Below, piece after piece: positions 13,320 through 19,144 of a DNA stretch of 19,144 nt. The notes beneath the pieces were generated by a model. It searched no databases. It was given only the letters and a program-made list of their open reading frames with translations, and was not told where the DNA came from. The first letter of the stretch is position 1; every line of letters begins with the position of its first letter. Source of the stretch: Neisseria lactamica NS19 (lineage in GTDB: Bacteria > Pseudomonadota > Gammaproteobacteria > Burkholderiales > Neisseriaceae); contig AEPI01000012.1 in assembly GCA_000193795.2 (NCBI GenBank), positions 1-19,144 on the forward strand, written 5' to 3'. Position numbers and translations under genes: made by a program.

Positions 13320-16300
13320 TCAGCTGCGGTTTTTCAAACGACCGTGCAGTTCTTGAACGCTGTACACGCCCAGATGGTCCCGGCTTTTCGCGCCTTCGCT
13401 CATCGCTTCGCCGCCGGCAGTGGTGGTGTATTGCGGCACACGTTGCTGCAATGCGCTTTGGCGGATGATGTGGCTGTCGGACACGGATTGCGGATCGCTG
13501 GAAACGGTATTCACGACCAGTGCGATTTCACCGTTTTTCAGTGCGTCGCCGATGTGCGGGCGGCCTTCGGGGACTTTGTTGATGGTTTGTACAATCAGTC
13601 CCTGTTCGGTCAGGTATTGCGCCGTGCCGCGTGTGGCGCAGATGCCGTAGCCTAAAACCTGGAAGTTTTTAGCGGTTTTGATAACGCGTTCTTTGTCTTC
13701 TTCGCGCACGGAGAGGAAGATTTTGCCGGTCGGGTTGAGGCGTTCGCCCGCGCCGAGTTGGGCTTTGTAGTAGGCTTCGCCGAAGCTTGCGCCTACGCCC
13801 ATCACTTCGCCGGTAGAGCGCATTTCCGGACCCAAAATCGTATCCACGCCCGGGAATTTGATGAAGGGGAACACGGCTTCTTTAACGGCATAGAAATCGG
13901 GGACGACTTCTTTTTCCACACCTTGCTCTTTCAGGGAAATGCCTGCCATGCAGCGTGCGCCGACTTTGGCGAGCGGCACGCCGGTAGCTTTGGAGACGAA
14001 GGGCACGGTACGGCTGGCGCGCGGGTTCACTTCCAACACGAACACCACGCCGTCTTGTACGGCAAACTGCACGTTCATCAGTCCGATCACGCCCAGCGCG
14101 TACGCCATGGCTTTGGTTTGGCGGCGGATTTCGTCTTGGATTTCTTCGCTGAGCGAGTAGGGCGGCAGCGAGCAGCCGGAGTCGCCGGAGTGGATGCCCG
14201 CCTGTTCGACGTGCTGCATGATGCCGCCGATAACCACGTCTTTGCCGTCTGAAACGCAGTCCACATCCACTTCAATCGCGTTGTTCAGGAAGAAATCGAG
14301 CAACACGGGGCTGTCTTCGGAAACCTGCACGGCTTCGCGCATGTATTTTTGCAAGGCTTCGGCGGAGTGGACAATCTGCATCGCGCGTCCGCCCAAAACA
14401 TAAGACGGACGCACGACCAGCGGATAGCCGATTTCTTCGGCTCTCACGAGGGCTTCTTCTTCGTTGTGGGCGATGCGGTTGGGCGGTTGGCGCAGGCCTA
14501 AGTCGTTCAACACTTTTTGGAAGCGTTCGCGGTCTTCGGCGGCATCGATGCTGTCGGCGGACGTGCCGATAATGTTCACGCCGTTTTCAACCAGCGCGTT
14601 GGCGAGTTTGAGCGGGGTTTGACCGCCGTAATGCACAATCACGCCCCACGGATTTTCGGTGCGGACGATTTCCAACACGTCTTCCAGCGTCAGCGGCTCG
14701 AAATACAGGCGGTCGCTGGTGTCGAAGTCGGTGGACACGGTTTCGGGGTTGCAGTTGACCATAATCGTTTCAAAGCCCGATTCGCGCAGGGCGAGCGCGG
14801 CGTGAACGCAGCAGTAGTCAAACTCGATGCCTTGACCGATACGGTTCGGGCCACCGCCGAGAATCATCACTTTTTTACGGTCGGAAGGACGCGCTTCGCA
14901 TTCCTCTTCGTAAGTGGAATAGAGGTAGGCGGTTTCGGTGGCGAACTCGGCGGCGCAGGTATCGACGCGTTTATACACAGGATGCAGCTTCAGCGCGTAG
15001 CGGTGTTCGCGGACTTCTTTTTCGCTTACGTTCAACAATTGTGCCAAACGTTTGTCGGAGAAGCCTTTGCGTTTCAGACGGCGTAGGGCGGCGAAATCCA
15101 AATCACTCAAAATGCCGTCTGAAACCGCTTTTTCTTCTTTCACCAAGTCTTCGATTTGCGCCAAGAACCAAGGGTCGATGGCGCAGATTTCGTGGATTTC
15201 TTCCAAAGTAAAGCCTGCGCGGAACGCATCGGCTACAAAGAGCATGCGCTCAGGACCCGGGTTGGCTAGTTCGCGGCGGATTTCCGCTTTGTCGGAGCTT
15301 CTCGGATTGAAGCCGCACAAGCCGGTTTCCAAACCGCGCAGAGCTTTTTGGAAACTTTCCTGAATCGTGCGGCCCATCGCCATCACTTCGCCCACCGATT
15401 TCATCTGCGTGGTCAGGCGGTCGTCTGCGGCGGGGAATTTTTCAAACGCGAAACGCGGGATTTTCGTAACAACATAATCAATCGAAGGCTCGAATGACGC
15501 GGGCGTACGGCCGCCGGTGATGTCGTTGCGCAACTCGTCCAGCGTAAAGCCGACCGCCAGTTTCGCCGCCACCTTCGCAATCGGGAAGCCAGTTGCTTTG
15601 GAAGCCAGCGCGGACGAGCGGCTCACACGCGGGTTCATCTCAATCACAATCATCTCGCCGTTTGCAGGGTTCACCGCAAACTGCACGTTCGAGCCGCCCG
15701 TATCCACGCCGATTTCGCGCAATACTGCCAACGAGGCGTTGCGCATGATTTGGTATTCTTTGTCCGTCAACGTTTGCGCCGGCGCAACCGTAATCGAGTC
15801 GCCCGTATGCACGCCCATCGGGTCGAAGTTTTCAATCGAGCAGATGATGATGCAGTTGTCGTTTTTATCGCGTACGACTTCCATCTCGTACTCTTTCCAG
15901 CCGAGAACAGACTGCTCAATCAGCAGCTCATGCGTGGGCGACGCATCGAAACCGCGTTCGCAAATCGCCAAAAACTCGTCTTTGTTGTAGGCAATGCCGC
16001 CGCCCGAACCGCCCATCGTGAAAGACGGACGAATCAGCGTCGGGAAGCCGACCTGCTCCTGCGCCGCCAAGGCTTCGTTCATCGTGTGGCAGACAAAAGA
16101 TTTCGGGCAAGATAAACCGATTTTTTCCATCGCCTCTTTAAAGCGGCCGCGGTCTTCCGCCTTGTCGATCGCGTCTTCCGTCGCGCCGATTAATTCGACG
16201 TTGTATTTCGCCAACACGCCGTTGCGCGCCAAATCCAGCGCACAGTTCAGAGCGGTCTGGCCGCCCATGGTAGGCAGAATCGCATCGGGCCGCTCCTTGG

Positions 16301-16535
16301 CGATAATCTTCTCCACCGTCTGCCACATAATCGGCTCGATGTAGGTAACATCCGCCATTTCAGGGTCGGTCATAATCGTGGCGGGGTTGGAATTCACCAG
16401 AATGACTTTATAGCCTTCTTCACGCAAGGCTTTGCAGGCCTGTGCGCCCGAATAGTCAAATTCGCAGGCCTGACCGATAACGATAGGGCCGGCGCCGATG
16501 ATAAGGATGGATTTTAGGTCGGTACGTTTGGGCAT
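13320..16535 (-). CDS. carB: Carbamoyl-phosphate synthase, large subunit
   Basis: With CarA, CarB makes carbamoyl phosphate from glutamine, bicarbonate and two ATP for arginine and pyrimidine synthesis. The 1071-residue protein is full length. It contains two homologous ATP-grasp halves, seen as EMNPRVSRSSALASKATG near residue 299 and EVNPRASRTVPFVSKATG near 835. Between them is the oligomerisation domain (about 400-550), and the last 135 residues form the allosteric domain. The N-terminus MPKRTDLKSILIIGAGPIVIGQ and AAGGT before the ATG fix the start. An inverted DUS pair lies in the oligomerisation domain (VSDGI and RRLKRK), and another DUS encodes VSDGK near 761. carA is not adjacent: an AT-rich foreign gene ends 24 bp upstream, so carB needs its own promoter or read-through. 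Confidence 0.98.
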   Translation of the reverse strand: MPKRTDLKSILIIGAGPIVIGQACEFDYSGAQACKALREEGYKVILVNSNPATIMTDPEMADVTYIEPIMWQTVEKIIAKERPDAILPTMGGQTALNCALDLARNGVLAKYNVELIGATEDAIDKAEDRGRFKEAMEKIGLSCPKSFVCHTMNEALAAQEQVGFPTLIRPSFTMGGSGGGIAYNKDEFLAICERGFDASPTHELLIEQSVLGWKEYEMEVVRDKNDNCIIICSIENFDPMGVHTGDSITVAPAQTLTDKEYQIMRNASLAVLREIGVDTGGSNVQFAVNPANGEMIVIEMNPRVSRSSALASKATGFPIAKVAAKLAVGFTLDELRNDITGGRTPASFEPSIDYVVTKIPRFAFEKFPAADDRLTTQMKSVGEVMAMGRTIQESFQKALRGLETGLCGFNPRSSDKAEIRRELANPGPERMLFVADAFRAGFTLEEIHEICAIDPWFLAQIEDLVKEEKAVSDGILSDLDFAALRRLKRKGFSDKRLAQLLNVSEKEVREHRYALKLHPVYKRVDTCAAEFATETAYLYSTYEEECEARPSDRKKVMILGGGPNRIGQGIEFDYCCVHAALALRESGFETIMVNCNPETVSTDFDTSDRLYFEPLTLEDVLEIVRTENPWGVIVHYGGQTPLKLANALVENGVNIIGTSADSIDAAEDRERFQKVLNDLGLRQPPNRIAHNEEEALVRAEEIGYPLVVRPSYVLGGRAMQIVHSAEALQKYMREAVQVSEDSPVLLDFFLNNAIEVDVDCVSDGKDVVIGGIMQHVEQAGIHSGDSGCSLPPYSLSEEIQDEIRRQTKAMAYALGVIGLMNVQFAVQDGVVFVLEVNPRASRTVPFVSKATGVPLAKVGARCMAGISLKEQGVEKEVVPDFYAVKEAVFPFIKFPGVDTILGPEMRSTGEVMGVGASFGEAYYKAQLGAGERLNPTGKIFLSVREEDKERVIKTAKNFQVLGYGICATRGTAQYLTEQGLIVQTINKVPEGRPHIGDALKNGEIALVVNTVSSDPQSVSDSHIIRQSALQQRVPQYTTTAGGEAMSEGAKSRDHLGVYSVQELHGRLKNRS
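14244..14253 (+). other. DUS inside carB
   Basis: Exact GCCGTCTGAA on the plus strand; on the coding strand it encodes Ser-Asp-Gly in CVSDGKD. Confidence 0.85.
15073..15123. repeat. Inverted DUS pair inside carB
   Basis: TTCAGACGGC (15073-15082) and GCCGTCTGAA (15114-15123, AT 12-mer form) face each other over 31 bp. They lie in sequence coding for the oligomerisation domain of CarB, about residues 471-488, and are read in frame as VSDGI and RRLKRK. Confidence 0.82.
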
Positions 16536-16559
16536 TTTGTTACCTTTGAAATAAAGTGG

Positions 16560-17813
16560 CTATTTAAATAATTCTTTAATTTTATTAAGAAAACTGGAAG
16601 ATTCCTTAATGTCGTTTTTTTGTTCTAATTTTTTAGCTTCTTTTCGCATTTTTCTAATTGGAAGAAATGCTTTTATTTCTTCCCAATAATCTTTTGTTTC
16701 GTCTGCCGATGAAAGGATATCGTCAACTTCACAAATTGAGATATGACATTTGTTTAAAACCTTATTGAAAATTGTTTCGCAATCTTGCCAAACAAAATTT
16801 CTCAAAAAATATTGAAATTCCAGCAGATGAGATGCAAGTTGACTTCCCGCATGCTCAGTTCTTTTTAGGGCATATTCTAGATTTAAGATATTAACATTAT
16901 CCTTTCGGAGAGTCACATAATTCTCCAAATGATAAGATATATTATTTACATAAATATCAATAATCTTAGTAAGAGATTTATGTATCTCACTAAATCCTAG
17001 TATTTGGCTTATTGATTTCTGTGGGACTAGTTTCTTGAAAGTTTCTGAATAAATAAATTCTTGGACATATTCTAAATAATCAGATAGTGCTAGAGTTTCA
17101 TGTGAAAATTCTTCATAATTTTCCCAGTTTGTATTATTCAGATACAGACCAAATGCGTACTCGGCATTTTTAATGTCCATACATTCAATGTATAGGTCAA
17201 ATAATTTGTAATATCCCCATGCGTATCCAGTTTCACCGGCTAATTTTGCATATTGAATCGCTTTTTGAAAGGATTTTTTGACACCATACCCACCAGAGCG
17301 ATATATGTCAGAGATGTTGCAGTATGCGACTTCCCATCCTAATTTTCCAGCTTTCTCGTAATAGCTTAATGCAGTTTGATAGTCTTGAAAACATTCTTCC
17401 CCATGATATGCGGCTTCTCCAAGCTTATAATAATGCCATGCCAAGTCCGAATCCGTTCCGTCACTGATTGCCTCGGGGATATTTTCATAAGATTCTTCAT
17501 CAATATCTTTAGAGTTGGCATTTATGTAAGGAACTATACTGGAAAATATTTCGATTGTTTCTTTCAATGTGGAAGAGAAAAATTCCCTTAAATCATTGAC
17601 CCTATATCCTCTTTCAGACAATTCCTCATGTATCAAATATTCTGCTGTATCGCAGTCTGAACAAAATTCTTCATGCACAACCATAAATGGGGTAGGCATA
17701 TTGGTATTTGCAGAAAGTTCATCGGCTCTTTCTTGTGGTGTCCTTGTCGTTTTTCCTACTTTCAACAATCCCTTTAAAGAAGGATTCATCAATATGTAAA
17801 CATAACCTTGCAT
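16560..17813 (-). CDS. T5orf172 (GIY-YIG-like) domain protein with Sel1-like repeats
   Basis: This 417-residue protein is not a known core gene. Residues 2-80 match the T5orf172 pattern, a GIY-YIG-related nuclease fold. GYVYIL (3-8) stands for GIY, LKVGKT (17-22) for YIG, and Arg24/Arg29, Glu58 with His62 (TAEYLIH) and Glu77 (REFF) are the likely active-site residues. Residues about 124-160 and 161-196 look like Sel1 repeats (DYQTALSYYEKAGKLG and SFQKAIQYAKLAGETG), with a third degenerate copy after them. Residues 230-390 are helical and unassigned; the C-terminus is Lys-rich. No signal peptide or membrane segment is seen. An in-frame GTG at 17876 is possible, but the domain begins exactly at the ATG at 17813. 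The ribosome site is weak. Base composition is very AT-rich (about 18-33% GC in sampled 60-base lines) against GC-rich neighbours, and no DUS is present. It ends 24 bp before carB. Activity and role are unknown; the fold could be a nuclease or only DNA-binding. Confidence 0.8.
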   Translation of the reverse strand: MQGYVYILMNPSLKGLLKVGKTTRTPQERADELSANTNMPTPFMVVHEEFCSDCDTAEYLIHEELSERGYRVNDLREFFSSTLKETIEIFSSIVPYINANSKDIDEESYENIPEAISDGTDSDLAWHYYKLGEAAYHGEECFQDYQTALSYYEKAGKLGWEVAYCNISDIYRSGGYGVKKSFQKAIQYAKLAGETGYAWGYYKLFDLYIECMDIKNAEYAFGLYLNNTNWENYEEFSHETLALSDYLEYVQEFIYSETFKKLVPQKSISQILGFSEIHKSLTKIIDIYVNNISYHLENYVTLRKDNVNILNLEYALKRTEHAGSQLASHLLEFQYFLRNFVWQDCETIFNKVLNKCHISICEVDDILSSADETKDYWEEIKAFLPIRKMRKEAKKLEQKNDIKESSSFLNKIKELFK

Positions 17814-17865
17814 GATTATTTTCTGTACCTTTAATTTACTACATACATACTTGCCCCATTCAAAT

Positions 17866-17875
17866 GCCGTCTGCA
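17866..17875 (+). other. Near-DUS at the edge of the AT-rich segment
   Basis: GCCGTCTGCA with AT prefix, one mismatch from the DUS. It lies where composition changes from AT-rich gene to ordinary DNA and may mark the old flank of the insertion. Confidence 0.5.
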
Positions 17876-17936
17876 CCGTCTACATTTAAAAACTAGTCGC
17901 AAACGTAATCAGATCCAAGTAAGTCGCAGCACGCCT

Positions 17937-18025
17937 GTAGGGTATGTGCGGTACGCACGCATGCGTTTTCCATTTTCCCTACAACCCCAACCCACCGCGT
18001 GCGTGCCTTGAGGCACATACCCTAC
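17937..18025. repeat. Imperfect inverted repeat element
   Basis: GTAGGGTATGTGC (17937-17949) is matched exactly in reverse by GCACATACCCTAC (18013-18025). Inside these, GCACGC (17955-17960) pairs with GCGTGC (18001-18006). The arms are about 29 bp with a divergent middle, enclosing about 40 bp rich in C and T. The whole is about 89 bp, the size of a small non-coding repeat element. I cannot name the family. Confidence 0.65.
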
Positions 18026-18088
18026 CGATGGGTTCAAAGACCGTCTGAAAAAACGCTCGCGGCGTTTGTTCTACTTGCCTTGCGATAA

Positions 18089-18100
18089 AGGCTACCTGAA
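18089..18100 (+). other. Foreign-dialect DUS-like 12-mer
   Basis: AGGCTACCTGAA is identical to the DUS dialect I recall being assigned to Eikenella (AG-eikDUS), and differs from the resident ATGCCGTCTGAA at four positions. A single exact 12-mer could be chance, but it lies in accessory DNA. Confidence 0.55.
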
Positions 18101-18130
18101 AAATTCCTGCCGTTGATATTTCAGGCATTC

Positions 18131-18320
18131 TTTTTCAAACGACCTGCAACGTCTGAATCTGCTGCAACCTGCTCCCTCCCCCGTGGGGGAGGGCTGGGGA
18201 GAGGGCATTCTCCGAATTTCGGCAACCTTTCCCAACACCTCAGCCGTCCAAATATGAGCCTTGCGACTTGCTGCCCTCTCTCTAACTCTCTCCCACGAGA
18301 GAGAGGACGGGGCGGCTGTT
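18131..18320. repeat. Direct repeat copy A
   Basis: A unit of about 190 bp starting TTTTTCAAAC and ending GGCGGCTGTT, repeated at 18402-18593 with scattered substitutions and two single-base indels. It contains a perfect GC-rich hairpin CCCTCCCCC / GGGGGAGGG (18174-18182 with 18185-18193) and a CTCTCTC / GAGAGAG inverted repeat near its right end. A tail (18321-18401) continues to the next copy. Confidence 0.8.
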
Positions 18321-18401
18321 GGGATTGAGGTTTATTGCAAGGAAAATAGGTTGTGCAGGCTGTTTTTTACTTTTCAGACGAACTGTAATCAACGGTTGTA
18401 G

Positions 18402-18593
18402 CTTTTCAAACTGCCTGCAACCGCAAAATCTGCTGCAATCTGCTCCCTCCCCCGTGGAGGAGGGCCGGGGAGAGGGCATTCTCCGAATTTCGGCAATCTT
18501 TCCCAACACTCTAACCGCTCAAAATATAAGCCTTGCGGTTTGCTGCCCTCTCTCTAACTCTCTCCCACGGGGAGAGAGGATGGGGCGGCTGTT
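18402..18593. repeat. Direct repeat copy B
   Basis: Second copy of the unit, 271-273 bp after copy A and in the same orientation. The first hairpin is imperfect here (CCCGTGGAGGAGGG). It ends 16 bp before the stop codon of the DUF559 gene. Confidence 0.8.
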
Positions 18594-18609
18594 TCTGTAA
18601 ACTAATCAA

Positions 18610-19005
18610 CTAATCAGCCTGTGCAGGCTGCTTTTCCAATTCTTGCAACACGCGCAGGATTTCCGCCAGTACGTTGTTTGTCTGCTGCAAAATCTCGTGA
18701 TTCCAAAACCGCAGTACGGTAAAGCCAAAACTGTTGAGATATGCCGTCCGCACGTGGTCGTATGCGGCTTGTTCTGTGTGCTGCCCTCCGTCTGCTTCGA
18801 CAATCAGCTTGGGCGTTACGCACATAAAATCAACAATATAGTTTCCCATCGGCTGCTGGCGGCGGAATTTGTAGCCGTTCAGACGGCTTGCCCGCAGGTG
18901 CTGCCACAATTTTGCTTCCGCCTCGCTCATTTCTTGGCGCATGGCTTTGGCGCGTTGGCGCAGGACGGGGTTGTCGGCGGTCAAGAGTTTCTCGTGCGTA
19001 CTCAT
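18610..19005 (-). CDS. DUF559 endonuclease-like protein
   Basis: This 131-residue protein matches the DUF559 family, a PD-(D/E)XK-like fold related to the very-short-patch repair endonuclease Vsr. Typical features in order are SEAEAKLWQHLR (27-38), GYKFRRQQPMGNYIVDF (44-60), KLIVEADGGQH (66-76) and FTVLRFWNHEIL (95-106). Asp59, Glu70 and Asp72 are the likely metal-binding acidic residues and the motifs look intact. The ATG at 19005 has no clear Shine-Dalgarno; a later Met (residue 22) is possible. The last residues, KQPAQAD, are coded within sequence that also occurs in the tails of repeat copies A and C, so the gene's 3' end is part of the repeat family. It has one 10-mer DUS. Biological role unknown; orphan copies are often found in accessory DNA. 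Confidence 0.85.
   Translation of the reverse strand: MSTHEKLLTADNPVLRQRAKAMRQEMSEAEAKLWQHLRASRLNGYKFRRQQPMGNYIVDFMCVTPKLIVEADGGQHTEQAAYDHVRTAYLNSFGFTVLRFWNHEILQQTNNVLAEILRVLQELEKQPAQAD
18615..18630. repeat. Palindrome at 3' end of DUF559 gene
   Basis: CAGCCTG / CAGGCTG is a perfect 7-bp inverted repeat with a 2-nt centre. It covers the last codons of the DUF559 gene and is followed by CTTTT on the plus strand. Degenerate versions occur in the tails of repeat copies A and C. Confidence 0.6.
18878..18887 (-). other. DUS inside DUF559 gene
   Basis: Exact TTCAGACGGC (prefix AA, not AT), read as Arg-Leu-Asn in SRLNG. It is the only exact resident-dialect DUS in the accessory part of the window. 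Confidence 0.8.
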
Positions 19006-19022
19006 TTTGTTGTCGGGTTGCT

Positions 19023-19144
19023 GTTTGCTGCCCTCTCTCTAACTCTCTTCCACAGGGAGAGAGGACGGTGCGGCTGTTAGGGTTAAAGGGGCTGCAAGGA
19101 AAACAGCTTGTGCAGGCTGCTTTTTACTTTTCAGGCGACTTGCA
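19023..19144. repeat. Direct repeat copy C, partial, cut by window end
   Basis: It matches the right part of copy A from about 18268 (TTGCTGCCCTCTCTC) through GGCGGCTGTT-like sequence and then the tail (GCAAGGAAAA, TGTGCAGGCTG, TTTTTACTTTTCAG). The left part with the CCCTCCCCC hairpin is missing because the DUF559 gene begins 18 bp to the left. The copy runs off the window. Confidence 0.75.

Larger units (their letters stand above)
17877..18130. other. Gene-free spacer upstream of the T5orf172 gene
   Basis: This stretch contains the inverted repeat at 17937-18025, a near-DUS ACCGTCTGAA (18040-18049), a small hairpin AAACGC / GCGTTT (18051-18067), and an exact 12-mer AGGCTACCTGAA (18089-18100). 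I see no gene and no convincing promoter for the downstream minus-strand gene. Confidence 0.6.

Noticed and set aside
17813..17876. Upstream GTG start of the T5orf172 protein
   Set aside because: It would add 21 residues encoded partly by a near-DUS, before a domain that normally begins at its GYVYIL strand; the internal ATG fits better.
16560..18100. Toxin-antitoxin or restriction-modification system
   Set aside because: No methylase, antitoxin-sized partner or specificity subunit accompanies the T5orf172 gene in the window.
18113..18600. Open frames over repeat copies A and B
   Set aside because: Both strands are open by chance over repeated DNA; the copies give the same low-complexity peptides and no domain.
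18131..19144. Insertion sequence or transposon
   Set aside because: Direct repeats and two nuclease-fold genes are present, but no transposase, no terminal inverted repeats around the whole and no target duplication can be seen.
1..19144. tRNA or rRNA genes
   Set aside because: No cloverleaf-like sequence with a T-loop GTTCRANYC at the right spacing, and no rRNA signatures were recognised by eye on either strand.

Overview
The window is a piece of a Neisseria chromosome, most likely the N. meningitidis / N. lactamica / N. gonorrhoeae group. I count 24 exact copies of the 10-mer DNA uptake sequence (DUS) GCCGTCTGAA in either orientation, many with the AT prefix typical of that group. There is also a mosaic of 20-bp dRS3 repeats (ATTCCC-N8-GGGAAT), and the gene order fba, xerC, dxs, miaB, lipoprotein, hemL, orn, prmA, accC, accB, queA, carB is the one I recall from meningococcal genomes. 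That species assignment rests on memory, not on a search.

Layout. Positions 1-16535 are core housekeeping DNA. fba (minus) is divergent from xerC (plus), and dxs (plus) follows xerC. dxs converges on miaB (minus) across two stacked terminators. miaB is divergent from a small BamE/SmpA-like lipoprotein gene, which is followed by hemL (both plus). A 503-bp spacer filled with dRS3/RS repeats separates hemL from the convergent block accB-accC-prmA-orn (all minus). queA (plus) is divergent from accB and converges on carB (minus). Positions 16536-19144 are accessory DNA upstream of carB. This is the carA-carB interval, which in Neisseria is known to be split by variable, repeat-rich DNA.

The accessory part holds a strikingly AT-rich gene for a T5orf172 (GIY-YIG-like) nuclease-fold domain fused to Sel1-like repeats, ending only 24 bp before carB. 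Beyond it lies about 0.8 kb of inverted and direct repeats, then a DUF559 (PD-(D/E)XK-like) nuclease gene embedded in those repeats, then a third repeat copy cut by the window end. The AT-rich gene has no DUS. The adjacent repeats carry one exact 12-mer that matches the DUS dialect I recall for Eikenella. Both points suggest acquisition from outside.

Functions: glycolysis/gluconeogenesis (fba), chromosome dimer resolution (xerC), isoprenoid and thiamine/pyridoxal precursor supply (dxs), tRNA modification (miaB, queA), tetrapyrrole synthesis (hemL), RNA turnover (orn), ribosomal protein L11 methylation (prmA), fatty acid initiation (accB, accC) and arginine/pyrimidine synthesis (carB). The two nuclease-fold genes have no assigned role. 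They are the best candidates for something undescribed, possibly defence or DNA-processing cargo, but that is inference.
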